Assembly (NCBI GenBank): GCA_009780415.1
Contig: WRAC01000005.1
Location: 1-64,000 of the forward strand
Source of the DNA: Defluviitaleaceae bacterium
GTDB taxonomy: Bacteria > Bacillota > Clostridia > Lachnospirales > WRAX01
Direction: 5' to 3'
DNA length: 64,000 nucleotides
The first letter of the stretch is position 1. Each line of letters begins with the position of its first letter. This document shows, piece by piece, positions 44,784 through 53,592 of this stretch. Under the pieces are notes generated by a model that ran no database searches, was not told where the DNA came from, and worked only from the letters and a program-made list of their open reading frames with translations. A program made the position numbers and the translations under genes.

Positions 44784-46150
44784 CAATCGGCCGGCTTCAA
44801 TACGGCGATAACCTCAACATGCCGTGTCCTTGGAAATAGATCCGCCGCCCGCGATTTAATCACCGTATACCCATATTTGCCCAGCAGGCTAATATCGCGC
44901 GAGAGCGTCGCCGGGTCGCATGAAATATATACTATACGGCGCGGATGGGCGGCGGCTATGGCGGAAACGGTATGATTACCAAGGCCTTTCCTCGGCGGGT
45001 CAACGATGACGGCGGAAAAACCGCTTACCAGCCGGCTTATATCATTGCCGGAAAAATCAAGGTCGGCCTGAACAAACCGTATATTATTTACCGCGTTATG
45101 TTTAGCGTTTTCGCGCGCGTCCGCAACCGCTTTCCCATCAATCTCAACCCCCGTAACGTTTATGTCCGGGCGTTTTTTAGCGAAAAACAAACCGATGGCC
45201 CCCGCTCCGCAAAACAAATCCAAAACGGTCTCATTCTCTTCCAAATCAGCCATATCAAAAGCCGCCCCGTACAATTCCTCCGCGGCCGATGTGTTCACCT
45301 GATAAAAAGCGCCCGCGCTTATCCGCATCTCCAGCCCGCAAATATTGTCCATAATATAATCGCGCCCGTACAGCACGGACCAGCCGCTTCCAAGGTTGGC
45401 GTTGCCGCGCGCCGTGTGCGTGTTGATCAGCACGCCCCGTACCGCGGGAAACTCGCCGGCAAGCATCGCGGCAAGCTCATCCCCGTCTTTCAAACATTCC
45501 CCATTTATCACAAAACAAACCATTATCTCGCCGGAACGCTCCCCGCGCCGTAAATATAAATGGCGCAGAATCCCTTTTCCCGTTTCCTCGCCGTAAGCGG
45601 GTATGCGTCTTGCGTTCAAAAAACCAAGCGCTTTCCTTTGAATGCTTGCAAAGATATCGGGGCATAAATCGCAGTATTCTGCCGGCACAAGCCTGTGACT
45701 TCGCCCGGCGTAAAATCCCAGGCGCACATCGCCGCATTCGCCGCCAAAGGGCAGAACCGCTTTGTTACGGTAGCCCGAAATCAAGGTCGACGGTATTATT
45801 CCACATGGCTTTATATCCGTCCCTCCAATGCGTTTTAACGCGCTTGCCGCGATATTCAGCTTGGCCCTAAGCTCGGCGTCATAACTCATATGCCTGAACG
45901 CGCAGCCGCCGCATTTGCCGTATACGGGGCAGCCGGCTTCCGCGCGCTCCGGCGAGGGCTTTATGATTTTCAATACCTTCGCAAAGGCATGGTTCTTGTT
46001 AACCTTTAAAATAAGCGCCTCAACCACCTCGCCGGGCGCGGTAAACGGCGCAAAGACGACAAGCCCGCCAAACTTAGCCACACCCTGGCCTTCCGCCGAT
46101 ATGTCCGTAACAGAAAGCGTTACAACATCATTTTTGCTTACCGCTTCCAT
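44780..46150 (-). CDS. rlmD: 23S rRNA (uracil-5-)-methyltransferase, RlmD/RlmCD family
   Basis: It makes 5-methyluridine in 23S rRNA with SAM. It has 456 residues from the ATG at 46150; longer upstream reading would cross the terminator stem. A TRAM domain (VTLSVTDISAEGQGVAKFGGLVVFAPF) is followed by a four-Cys 4Fe-4S site (GCPVYGKCGGCAF plus an upstream Cys region), a SAM site (ETVLDLFCGAGAIGLFFA) and the catalytic Cys in VYISCDPATLSRD. Naming between RlmD and RlmCD is not certain. It is convergent with the diguanylate cyclase gene. Confidence 0.92.
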   Translation of the reverse strand: MEAVSKNDVVTLSVTDISAEGQGVAKFGGLVVFAPFTAPGEVVEALILKVNKNHAFAKVLKIIKPSPERAEAGCPVYGKCGGCAFRHMSYDAELRAKLNIAASALKRIGGTDIKPCGIIPSTLISGYRNKAVLPFGGECGDVRLGFYAGRSHRLVPAEYCDLCPDIFASIQRKALGFLNARRIPAYGEETGKGILRHLYLRRGERSGEIMVCFVINGECLKDGDELAAMLAGEFPAVRGVLINTHTARGNANLGSGWSVLYGRDYIMDNICGLEMRISAGAFYQVNTSAAEELYGAAFDMADLEENETVLDLFCGAGAIGLFFAKKRPDINVTGVEIDGKAVADARENAKHNAVNNIRFVQADLDFSGNDISRLVSGFSAVIVDPPRKGLGNHTVSAIAAAHPRRIVYISCDPATLSRDISLLGKYGYTVIKSRAADLFPRTRHVEVIAVLKPADC

Positions 46151-46197
46151 CCGATTTCCGCCTTTTTTTATGTTTTTATGTCTTATGCGGTTGTATA

Positions 46198-46230
46198 ATA
46201 AAAAACTCCATGACGTAGTCGCCATGGAGG
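46198..46230 (-). terminator. Intrinsic terminator after the cold-shock gene
   Basis: On the minus strand CTCCATG (46223-46229) and CATGGAG (46206-46212) form a stem with a 10-base loop, followed by six T. It separates csp from rlmD. Confidence 0.8.
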
Positions 46231-46311
46231 GTCGTGTGCTATAAAACCATTTAAATATTTACGCGTGATATCTTTGTGTCGTTTTCCAAAGCGCTTAAAA
46301 AATCGTAACCA

Positions 46312-46327
46312 GGTTTCACGTGAAATA
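46312..46327. promoter_or_regulatory. parS-like palindrome (possible ParB site)
   Basis: GGTTTCACGTGAAATA matches the bacterial parS consensus TGTTTCACGTGAAACA at 14 of 16 positions, with the full central TTTCACGTGAAA. It is intergenic, between csp and its terminator. ParB itself is not in the window. Confidence 0.5.
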
Positions 46328-46361
46328 GATTTCGTGGGTTTAAAGCTTACGAATAGTTGTT

Positions 46362-46562
46362 TTAGAGCTTGATAACGTTCGAAGCCTGCGGGCCTTTCGC
46401 GCCGTTTACGACTTCAAACTCGACCTCCTGGCCTTCTTCAAGCGTCTTGTAACCATCGGAGTTGATAGCGGAGAAATGTACGAATACATCGTCCTCACCC
46501 TGTACGGAAATAAATCCGAAACCCTTTTCTGCGTTGAACCATTTCACGGTACCTTTTTTCAT
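46362..46562 (-). CDS. Cold-shock domain protein
   Basis: It is a 66-residue RNA-binding protein starting [19 protein letters not shown] at 46562, 6 bases after AGGAGG. RNP1 (KGFGFI) and RNP2 (VFVHFSAI) motifs are intact, as in CspA/CspB. The open frame extends 19 codons upstream but has no similarity and no site. The leader is about 60 bases long. It ends with a hairpin terminator at 46206-46229. Confidence 0.96.
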   Translation of the reverse strand: MKKGTVKWFNAEKGFGFISVQGEDDVFVHFSAINSDGYKTLEEGQEVEFEVVNGAKGPQASNVIKL

Positions 46563-46627
46563 GTTGCATCCTCCTGGATATAAATAAAAATGCGTGTACG
46601 GTGCAGTATGCCCGCACATCGTTTATT

Positions 46628-46656
46628 ATGCTAACACAGTTTTCCCGGTATGTCAA
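46628..46656 (-). promoter_or_regulatory. Promoter of the cold-shock gene
   Basis: A perfect TTGACA (46651-46656 on the minus strand), 17 bases, and TAGCAT (46628-46633). Confidence 0.75.
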
Positions 46657-46682
46657 CATAAAAATAAATAATTCAATTCCCT

Positions 46683-48392
46683 TTATCCGGCACCTTCCTC
46701 CGCAAAGAACTTCCGGGTATTTTCCGCAATGGCTGATATGTTGTCGTAGGACGCGTTTACGCTGGCGCTGATCTTCACTATCATCTCGTTGACGGAACTG
46801 ATGGCGCCTGTTGCCTTAACGGAGGTATCCTTTGTCTGTTTTGCTGATTCGGCGGATCTGGTAGCCAGCGTTCTTATCTCCTCCGCCACAACGCTGAACG
46901 CGCGCCCCGCCGTACCGGCCCTGGCGGCTTCGATTGAGGCGTTCAGCGATATAATATTAATCTGCATCGCTATTTTTTCAATTTCCATGACCATCTTATT
47001 ATACGCGGTGATGGCATCGGTGATATCCTTTATGTTTGATACGATGCCCTCGGTCAGCTCCTTTGTATTTGCGGTGTCGGTAAGTATATATTCAAAGTTG
47101 CTCAAATTCGCCTTGGCTTCGGCATGTTCGCGCTGAACGTCCTTATGCGCCTTGTCAACGCAGTTGCCGGGAATATCAAGCCCCTTCGCTATCCTCAGCA
47201 CCATTTCATGGCAAGTGTCGCAGCCGCAAGCGCCGCAGTCGAACGTCCTGCCGGCTTCATCATGCTTGCCAAGCGCTTCGTAAATCTTTTTGATGGCTTC
47301 CTGTGAAACCTGTATACGGCGGGTCGGGAGGGGTTTGTAATGTCTTATGAAATCCTCCAGGCGCAGTGTTCTGTCAAATTCCTCAAACAGCTCGTCCAGA
47401 TACTGTCTCTTGTCCTCGCGGATTGAGTTTTTGCGCGCGGAATCCATTGATGTGTTCATATCAAACACGTTTTTGTTATGGATACAGCCGGTGCCAAGGT
47501 TGCATCCCTCCGCGCAGTTGAGTACGTCAAACACTGCGGGAAGCGCGTTGACCGGCTGGATGGCATATTCGTCCAGGGCTTTATAGACGACGTCCGGCCC
47601 TTCCGATTTATCTATGCGGAGGGCTTTGCCTATGTAATACTCCACATTTTCCTTCAACCCTCCGGGCATCGGGTAAAGCGAACCCAATCCTGAGTCATAA
47701 TGGTCGAACCCGGATGACTGGACGGGGAGGCTGATGCGGTGACTGTCCATATACTCTTGGAGCTTTTTGAAAGTGACGTTGTATTCCGCAAGGCCGGTGG
47801 CCTCGAATTCGTGGGTTTTCGCGATGCATGGGGAAAGCGCCGCGATTCTGGTATTTACATTGGCGTACTTTTTCATATATACCGCGGAGCAGAGCATGGG
47901 CGAATGTACGGGGGACAGCTTCTTGACCAGTTCATTTTTATGCAGCAGCACGTAATTCACAATAGCGGGGCATGGCTGTGAGATTATGGGGTTTGCGCCG
48001 TGTTTCTGGATATATCTGATATGCGCCCATGTGCAGATGTCCGCGCCAAGGGAAACATCGTGGATTTCCCTGACTCCAAGCTGACGCAGCCATGTCAGCA
48101 TACGCTCCCAGTCATTGAAGTTCGTTTTAAAAGCCGGCGCGGCAAAGACGCTGATGGGAACGCCGCTTTTCAGGTCACTGAAGAATCGCTCCGTATCGTC
48201 CTCGTACTGCCTCGCGCCGTGATGGCACGCGCTGATACAAGCTCCGCAGCTTATACATTTGCTGCTGTCCACCTCGACTTTGACATCTCCGCCGATTAGC
48301 CTGGAGATATTTGCTTCGTCAATAGGGCATACTCTAACGCAGCGGTTGCATCCGACGCAATTCTCGCTCAGGTTGATGATCAGGTTCCTCAT
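46683..48392 (-). CDS. Fusion of iron-only hydrogenase-like module to chemoreceptor signalling domain
   Basis: It has 569 residues and no membrane segment. Two ferredoxin 4Fe-4S sites (CVGCNRCVRVCP near 12-23, CISCGACISAC near 46-56) lead to a hydrogenase large-subunit-like domain with QPCPAIV near 140, LSPCIAKTHE near 187 and NCAEGCNLGTGC near 292. The four H-cluster ligand Cys positions appear kept, while the proton-relay Cys before CP is replaced by Pro. A further Fe-S domain (DCGACGCDTCHEM, near 386) and a C-terminal MCP module (INIISLNASIEAARAG ... VVAEEIRTLA, about 464-545) complete it. A cytoplasmic redox or H2 sensor for chemotaxis is inferred. Confidence 0.9.
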   Translation of the reverse strand: MRNLIINLSENCVGCNRCVRVCPIDEANISRLIGGDVKVEVDSSKCISCGACISACHHGARQYEDDTERFFSDLKSGVPISVFAAPAFKTNFNDWERMLTWLRQLGVREIHDVSLGADICTWAHIRYIQKHGANPIISQPCPAIVNYVLLHKNELVKKLSPVHSPMLCSAVYMKKYANVNTRIAALSPCIAKTHEFEATGLAEYNVTFKKLQEYMDSHRISLPVQSSGFDHYDSGLGSLYPMPGGLKENVEYYIGKALRIDKSEGPDVVYKALDEYAIQPVNALPAVFDVLNCAEGCNLGTGCIHNKNVFDMNTSMDSARKNSIREDKRQYLDELFEEFDRTLRLEDFIRHYKPLPTRRIQVSQEAIKKIYEALGKHDEAGRTFDCGACGCDTCHEMVLRIAKGLDIPGNCVDKAHKDVQREHAEAKANLSNFEYILTDTANTKELTEGIVSNIKDITDAITAYNKMVMEIEKIAMQINIISLNASIEAARAGTAGRAFSVVAEEIRTLATRSAESAKQTKDTSVKATGAISSVNEMIVKISASVNASYDNISAIAENTRKFFAEEGAG

Positions 48393-48425
48393 TTACCCCA
48401 CCCCAGTTATGGATTTGAAGAAAAT

Positions 48426-48431
48426 ATTATA
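48426..48431 (-). promoter_or_regulatory. Probable -10 element of the hydrogenase-like/MCP gene
   Basis: TATAAT on the minus strand lies 34 bases before the ATG. A -35 at 17 bases is poor (TTAATT). Confidence 0.45.
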
Positions 48432-48518
48432 CGGCAAGTGTATATAAAAATTAAAATAACATAGGTTTATACAAAATGCAAGTGAATTAAACATTCCTCG
48501 CCAAAAAGAATTTACCGT

Positions 48519-48547
48519 TTGCATTTTTGGAAATATAGCTGTATACT
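48519..48547 (+). promoter_or_regulatory. Promoter of the Gfo/Idh oxidoreductase gene
   Basis: TTGCAT (48519-48524), 17 bases and TATACT (48542-48547), 28 bases before the ATG. Confidence 0.7.
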
Positions 48548-48575
48548 GGGAGAAAATAGGTAAAGGGGCATTGTC

Positions 48576-49754
48576 ATGATTGGTGTGGCATTGATTGGTA
48601 CCGGCGATATAAGCGGTATTTACTTGAAAAATATAACCCAGGTTTTCCGCGGCGTTAACCTTATCGGCGTTTGCGACCTCATAGGCTCCCGCGCGGAAAA
48701 AGGCGCCGCTTATGTCAGCGAATTAAATCCGAGGAAAACCGTTAAGATTTACAAAGACATGTACGAAGCCTTTAACGACCCGGATGTCAGCGTTATCTTA
48801 AACCTGACGAGGCCCGGCGAGCATTACGGGGTCAGCAGGCAGGCACTGCTCCACGGCAAGCATGTCTACGCCGAAAAACCCATATCCGTAAGCATGGAGG
48901 AAGCGACGGAGCTGCTTGCGCTTGCGAAGGAAAAAAACCTTTTAATGGGCGGCGCGCCGGACACATTCATGGGAGCGGGCATACAGACCTGCCGCAAGCT
49001 TATTGACGGCGGCATTATAGGCGATGTTATCGGCGCGGATTGCGCAATGATCTGCAGGGGGCACGAGACATGGCATCCCGACCCGGAATTCTACTATAAA
49101 CGCGGAGGCGGCCCGATGCTGGACATGGGCCCGTACTACCTGACCGGACTCCTTAACCTCCTTGGCGAAGCTAAAGGCGTCACGGGCATGACAAAGCGCT
49201 CTTTTAAAAGCCGTCCCATCAGCTCGCAGCCGCGTTTCGGCGAAATCATCTCCGTGGATGAGGACACATACGCCGCCGGCTGTATAGAGTTCACAAGCGG
49301 CGCGGTGGCGCAGGTCATCACGACGTTCGACGTACACTACACCACCCAGGCGCGTTTTGAGGTTTACGGCACCGAAGGCACAATGATCGTCCCCGACCCC
49401 AACACCTTCGGCGGCCCCATCCTCCTTTACCGCCGCGAGGACGCCGCGAACCTGCCAAGCGTTGACCCCGCCCTCATAAAACCCGAGGAAATCAGCCTGT
49501 ACCGCGGCTACCGCCAAATCCCGCTAATGTTCGGCTACCGTGAAAACAGCCGCGGCCTGGGACTTGCGGATATGTGCAGGGCTATAGAGTCAAAGAGGCT
49601 CCACCGCGCCAACTCCGAGCAGCAAATCCATGTATTGGAAATCATGACGGCCTTTGGTGAGTCCAGCCGCCAAAAACGCTGCATAGACTTAAAAACAAAA
49701 TACACCCGTGCCGAACCGATGAAGAACGCGGATTTGCCGGGTGTATTGGAATAG
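48576..49754 (+). CDS. Gfo/Idh/MocA family NAD(P)-dependent oxidoreductase
   Basis: It has 392 residues. The Rossmann start MIGVALIGTGDISGIYLKN carries the dinucleotide loop; EKPISVSMEEA is the family Lys motif near residue 98; the C-terminal alpha/beta domain follows (GGPMLDMGPYYLTGLLNLLG). AAGGGG precedes the ATG. Enzymes of this family oxidise or reduce cyclic polyols and sugars. It stands alone between the hydrogenase-like gene (divergent) and etfA (convergent). The substrate is unknown. Confidence 0.9.
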   Translation: MIGVALIGTGDISGIYLKNITQVFRGVNLIGVCDLIGSRAEKGAAYVSELNPRKTVKIYKDMYEAFNDPDVSVILNLTRPGEHYGVSRQALLHGKHVYAEKPISVSMEEATELLALAKEKNLLMGGAPDTFMGAGIQTCRKLIDGGIIGDVIGADCAMICRGHETWHPDPEFYYKRGGGPMLDMGPYYLTGLLNLLGEAKGVTGMTKRSFKSRPISSQPRFGEIISVDEDTYAAGCIEFTSGAVAQVITTFDVHYTTQARFEVYGTEGTMIVPDPNTFGGPILLYRREDAANLPSVDPALIKPEEISLYRGYRQIPLMFGYRENSRGLGLADMCRAIESKRLHRANSEQQIHVLEIMTAFGESSRQKRCIDLKTKYTRAEPMKNADLPGVLE

Positions 49755-49768
49755 TTAAATTTCGGTGT

Positions 49769-50767
49769 TTACGCCTTTTCGTAAGCCTCGATAATAGCCG
49801 GGATGACCGTGTACAAATCCCCCACTATGCCATAATCCGCCACTTCAAATATAGGCGCGTTTTCATCTTTGTTTATGGCGATAATGCAGTCGGCGTTCTG
49901 CATACCCGCCAGATGCTGGATCGCGCCGGAAATGCCGCATGCGATGTAGATTTTGGGTTTTACCGTTGTGCCGGTCTGGCCTACCTGGTGGTTTTTGGAT
50001 ATCCAGCCCGCGTCAACCGCGGCGCGGCTGGAGCCTACCAAGCCGCCGAAGGTTTTCGCCAGCTTGCCGATCAGCTCAAATCCATGAGGGCCTCCAAGCC
50101 CGCCGCCGCCGGAGACTATGACATCGGCGTCGGTTAGGGAAACGGCTTCGTGCACGGTTTTTACTATTTCCAATATTTTCTGGCGCGCGTCGTTTTCGGT
50201 GAGGGATATGTCAAGCTTTACCAGCTCGCCTTTTCTGCCGGGCGTTCTTTCGGCTTTTTCCATTACGCCTGGGCGAACGGTCGCCATTTGCGGGCGGTTG
50301 TCCGGCGTAATGATTGTCGCCATAAGGTTTCCGCCAAAAGCGGGGCGGGTTTGCAGCAGTTTTTTATCCTCCGGGTCTATCTCAAGCTTTGTGCAATCCG
50401 CCGTAAGCCCCGCGCCCAGCCTTAACCCCACGCAAGGCGCAAGGTCGCGCCCGATGTGCGTCGCGCCCATCAGGATAATCTCGGGCTTATATTTCGCCGC
50501 CGCGTCCGCCATAACCTTTGTGTACGCGTCGTTGGTATAATTCTTTAATTCCGGGGCGTCGGCGGCGTATACGGTGTCCGCGCCCAGTTCAAATAATTCC
50601 TGTATCAAATGCTCCACATTTTCGCCGCAAAGCACGGTTCCAAGGCTCGTCCCGGCCGCTTCGGCCAGCTTACGGCCTTCGCCCAAAAGCTCCATGACCA
50701 CGGGCATAAGCTTTCCGCCGCGGCTCTCCGCAAAAACCCACACACCGCGATATTCATTAATCGCCAT
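49769..50767 (-). CDS. etfA: Electron transfer flavoprotein alpha subunit
   Basis: It carries FAD and, with EtfB, couples electron flow to butyryl-CoA dehydrogenase. It has 332 residues. The C-terminal FAD domain shows [44 protein letters not shown] and the [32 protein letters not shown] end, which is diagnostic. It starts 4 bases after etfB. It is the last gene of the bcd-etfB-etfA set. Confidence 0.96.
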   Translation of the reverse strand: MAINEYRGVWVFAESRGGKLMPVVMELLGEGRKLAEAAGTSLGTVLCGENVEHLIQELFELGADTVYAADAPELKNYTNDAYTKVMADAAAKYKPEIILMGATHIGRDLAPCVGLRLGAGLTADCTKLEIDPEDKKLLQTRPAFGGNLMATIITPDNRPQMATVRPGVMEKAERTPGRKGELVKLDISLTENDARQKILEIVKTVHEAVSLTDADVIVSGGGGLGGPHGFELIGKLAKTFGGLVGSSRAAVDAGWISKNHQVGQTGTTVKPKIYIACGISGAIQHLAGMQNADCIIAINKDENAPIFEVADYGIVGDLYTVIPAIIEAYEKA

Positions 50768-50771
50768 AACC

Positions 50772-51569
50772 TTAGCCCTCCTTCTTCAGCATATTCTTAT
50801 GATTAAGCGCGTCAATCAGCGCGGCGGCGGCGTCCCCGGCGCTGCCCCCAAGCATCTGCCCCTTACCCTTGGGCGGCGGCGTAAAACTCTTCCACACCTT
50901 GGTCGGGCTTGCTTTCAAGCCGCATTTCTCGGGCTCTATGTTTAAATCCTTTTCGTCCCATACCGTAATTTCTCTGGCATACGCGTCCTCAATGCCCATA
51001 AGTGTCATGTAACGCGGGCTGTTAAGCTCCTTCACAGCCGTAAGCACGCAGGGCAGGGGAATCTCAATAACCTCGTAGCCGTCCTCCATCTGCCGCTCCA
51101 CGATGACGCTTTTTTCCTTAACCTCACGGATCGCCTGCACATATGTCACGACGGGAAGCCCCAGCCTTCCGGCTATCTGCGGGCCGACCTGCGCGGTGTC
51201 GCCGTCTATGGCCTGGCGCCCGGCAAAGATGATATCAAAGCCGCCGATTTTTTTAATACCCTCGGCAACCGTATTCGCCGTGACATATGTGTCCGCCCCG
51301 CCGAAAACGCGGCTGGACAGCAGGACGGCGTCATCGGCGCCCATGGCAAGGCACTCGCGCAGCATATACTTCGCCTGACCCGGCCCCATGGAAATTACAT
51401 GCACTTCCCCGCCGTAAGTGTCTTTCAGGGAGAGGGCGGCTTCCAGCGCGTTCGCGTCGTCTGGGTTCAATATCGACGGAACTCCCTCGCGTATCAATGT
51501 CCCCTTTACGGGATCGATCTTAACCTCGTTAGTATCCGGCACCTGCTTGGCGCACACGATTATCTTCAT
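50772..51569 (-). CDS. etfB: Electron transfer flavoprotein beta subunit
   Basis: It has 265 residues, beginning [20 protein letters not shown], with the signature [18 protein letters not shown] and an [12 protein letters not shown] segment. In Clostridia the EtfB of bcd clusters binds a second FAD and NADH and can take part in electron bifurcation with ferredoxin; that is family knowledge, not visible here. It lies between bcd and etfA. Confidence 0.96.
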   Translation of the reverse strand: MKIIVCAKQVPDTNEVKIDPVKGTLIREGVPSILNPDDANALEAALSLKDTYGGEVHVISMGPGQAKYMLRECLAMGADDAVLLSSRVFGGADTYVTANTVAEGIKKIGGFDIIFAGRQAIDGDTAQVGPQIAGRLGLPVVTYVQAIREVKEKSVIVERQMEDGYEVIEIPLPCVLTAVKELNSPRYMTLMGIEDAYAREITVWDEKDLNIEPEKCGLKASPTKVWKSFTPPPKGKGQMLGGSAGDAAAALIDALNHKNMLKKEG

Positions 51570-51582
51570 ATATAAAACTCCT

Positions 51583-52731
51583 TTATCTCTTCAGCAGTTG
51601 CGCTGCCATAACCATTTTCTGCACTTCGCTTGTGCCCTCGTAAATCGGCAGTATGCGCGCGTCGCGGTACAGGCGTTCAACGCGGTAGTCCTTCATAAAG
51701 CCGTAGCCGCCGTGGATCTGGATGGCGTCGTAGGCGATCTGGTTTACCGCCTCGGCGGAATAGAGCTTGCAGGTGGAGGCGGCAAGGGATATCTGCCCGC
51801 CCGTAACGCCCGCGTCAACCAGCAGGGCGGCCTGATAAGTAAGCTCTTTCGCGGCCTGAAGCTTCGCGTACATATCGGCGAGCTTGAAGCTAACGCCTTG
51901 GAACTCGCCTATGCGCTTGCCGAACTGCTTGCGTTCGTTGGCGTATTTAACGGATTCATCCAAGCAGGCTTGTCCTATGCCGATGGCTTGGGCCGCGATG
52001 CCTATGCGCCCGATATCCAGCGTTCCCATGGCGTTGGCAAATCCCCTGCCCAAATCACCCAGCAGGCCGCTTTTATGAACCCGTACGTTTTCCATGATAA
52101 TATCGCTTGTCGGGCAGCCGCGGATGCCCAGCTTGTTTTCCGGTTTCCCCAAAGAAACGCCGGGGGCGCGCATATCCATTACAAAGGTGGAGATGCCGCG
52201 CAAACCCTTGTCCGGGTCGGTCTTTGCGTAAATAATCGCGATATCGGCCGTAGGCGCGCCTGTGATAAATGTCTTGCGCCCGCTTAGGATATAGTAATCC
52301 CCGTCAAGGACGGCCCTTGTGGTCATACCGCCCGCGTCACTGCCCGCGCCGGGTTCGGTCAGGCCGAATGCGCCGATGTATTCGCCGGATGAGATAGGCG
52401 GCATGTATTTCTCCTTTTGCTCCCTGCTGCCCGAAATCATGATTGGCATACTGACAAGGGAATTCTGTGTGGAGATGTACAGCCCGAAAGCCGCGCTGGC
52501 CCGGCACATTTCTTCCGTGGCGATAACATAGGCCAAACAGTCCGAACCCTGCCCGCCCAGTTCCTTCGGCGTTTTAATGCCAAAAAACCCAATCTTACCC
52601 ATCTTGTCCAACAACGCCCGGTCAAAATAACCTCTTTCCTCCGCCTCGTCAAGCACCTCGGAGGTCAGCTCGCGGTCAGCGAAGCCCTTGGCAAGCTTAC
52701 GTATAAGCTCATGCTTTTCTTGAAAAATCAC
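51583..52731 (-). CDS. bcd: Acyl-CoA dehydrogenase, probable butyryl-CoA dehydrogenase
   Basis: It reduces crotonyl-CoA to butyryl-CoA with FAD. It has 382 residues; GTG start at 52731 with GGTGG upstream. Signatures are GAFGLTEPGAGSDAGGM near residue 120, ERKQFGKRIGEFQGVSFKLADM, QIHGGYGFMKDYRVERLYRDARI and the catalytic Glu in IYEGTSEVQKMV. The choice of butyryl-CoA as substrate rests on the etfB-etfA neighbours and the thlA-hbd genes 8 kb away. Confidence 0.93.
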   Translation of the reverse strand: MIFQEKHELIRKLAKGFADRELTSEVLDEAEERGYFDRALLDKMGKIGFFGIKTPKELGGQGSDCLAYVIATEEMCRASAAFGLYISTQNSLVSMPIMISGSREQKEKYMPPISSGEYIGAFGLTEPGAGSDAGGMTTRAVLDGDYYILSGRKTFITGAPTADIAIIYAKTDPDKGLRGISTFVMDMRAPGVSLGKPENKLGIRGCPTSDIIMENVRVHKSGLLGDLGRGFANAMGTLDIGRIGIAAQAIGIGQACLDESVKYANERKQFGKRIGEFQGVSFKLADMYAKLQAAKELTYQAALLVDAGVTGGQISLAASTCKLYSAEAVNQIAYDAIQIHGGYGFMKDYRVERLYRDARILPIYEGTSEVQKMVMAAQLLKR

Positions 52732-52748
52732 TTAACCACCCTCTACAT

Positions 52749-53492
52749 CTATATAGTGTTCGCAGGGGCAGGCATGAGACCCGCCCCCGCGTTGCAGACT
52801 GTTACGCAAACATTTCCAATAAGAATTCTTCGTAAATCTTCTTTTAACTCGGAGGGCTCATAATGGATGTTATTGAAGTCGTATTTGGCATAGAATTTGA
52901 GTATGTTATCCCGGTCATTCATAAAATTTCCAAAATCATGCACATCAAAGCCCTCGGGCACATCAATGACGAATTCATGCCCATTCCCGAACAAACCCAC
53001 TATTTTATCTTTTCCGTCGTTGCCTTTAATGAAAAAAATGGAAAATTCATAGGGAACATATCCCCCGTATGAAGCCTGCACCGTCCCGTTAAAACGGCTG
53101 CTTGCGCCGGCTGTCTTTTGCTCTTCAATTTCATTCAGATCAAGCATCCAATCGGCGTACTCCTGCGTGAATATGCCCAATTCAACCATTTGCGCATAAT
53201 AGGTTTTTAAATCGACCATGTAAAATTCCGGTCCGTACTCCTCAAGTAAATAGGGTATTTCCTTCGGCCAAAATTCCTCCGCCGGCGTCGGAATATTATG
53301 ACTGTTCAGTTTCGTGGGATAAAACAGGGGGTTCATAGAACCAAGCGGCCTTATTTCGCGTTGGCTTGCGTTGGATCCGGCAAGCGCCGCCCCGAACGAG
53401 CTGCCTGATTTCGGCGGTGACGCTGAGTTTCTCTGTGACGCCCATTTTACATGGGCATTCCCTAAACTGCTGATACAAATACCGTTTGTCAT
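52749..53492 (-). CDS. Hypothetical protein with repeat-derived C-terminus
   Basis: It has 247 residues; the start at 53492 has GGAGG. I do not recognise a family. Residues 1-55 are Ser/Asn/Pro-rich and probably flexible, and the rest is a globular-looking mix with many aromatics (EFWPKEIPYLLEEYGPEFYMVDL, FFIKGNDGKDKIVGLFGNGHEF). There is no signal peptide or membrane segment. The last 12-15 residues (NAGAGLMPAPANTI) are translated from REP-like copy c. It lies 17 bases before bcd and likely shares its transcript. A cytosolic enzyme-associated role is only a guess. Confidence 0.7.
   Translation of the reverse strand: MTNGICISSLGNAHVKWASQRNSASPPKSGSSFGAALAGSNASQREIRPLGSMNPLFYPTKLNSHNIPTPAEEFWPKEIPYLLEEYGPEFYMVDLKTYYAQMVELGIFTQEYADWMLDLNEIEEQKTAGASSRFNGTVQASYGGYVPYEFSIFFIKGNDGKDKIVGLFGNGHEFVIDVPEGFDVHDFGNFMNDRDNILKFYAKYDFNNIHYEPSELKEDLRRILIGNVCVTVCNAGAGLMPAPANTI
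52761..52791 (+). repeat. REP-like hairpin element, copy c, inside a coding end
   Basis: GGGGCAGG and CCCGCCCC form a stem with one mismatch, flanked by CGCA and GCG. It resembles copies a and b but lies in the opposite orientation and is read through as coding sequence. Confidence 0.75.
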
Positions 53493-53548
53493 TGACTGCT
53501 GCCTCCAGAGTCCTGCGTCCGTGCTATATATTTGAATCCTTCATGTTA

Positions 53549-53578
53549 ATTATATCGGCATAATCCGGTCCGGCACAA
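53549..53578 (-). promoter_or_regulatory. Possible promoter of the hypothetical-bcd-etf operon
   Basis: On the minus strand TTGTGC (53573-53578), 18 bases, and a perfect TATAAT (53549-53554). The -35 part lies inside repeat copy d. Confidence 0.5.
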
Positions 53579-53592
53579 GGTTCGTCCCTACA
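53565..53592 (-). repeat. REP-like hairpin element, copy d, supplying an HD-GYP gene stop codon
   Basis: On the minus strand it reads TGTAGGGACGAACC followed by a degenerate partner arm (GTGCCGGACC). The TAG of TGTAG is the stop codon of the HD-GYP regulator gene (53588-53590). Confidence 0.65.

Noticed and set aside
46150..46225. Upstream start for RlmD at 46225
   Set aside because: The added 25 residues are encoded by the csp terminator stem and its T run.
46312..46327. Reading the CACGTG palindrome as the csp terminator
   Set aside because: The stem has no loop and no T run directly after it, and a clear terminator lies further on at 46206-46229.
53549..53560. CCGATAT on the minus strand, a perfect sigma-D (flagellar) -10 sequence
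   Set aside because: No TAAA-like -35 at 14-16 bases; the overlapping TATAAT explains the site better and the gene is not flagellar.
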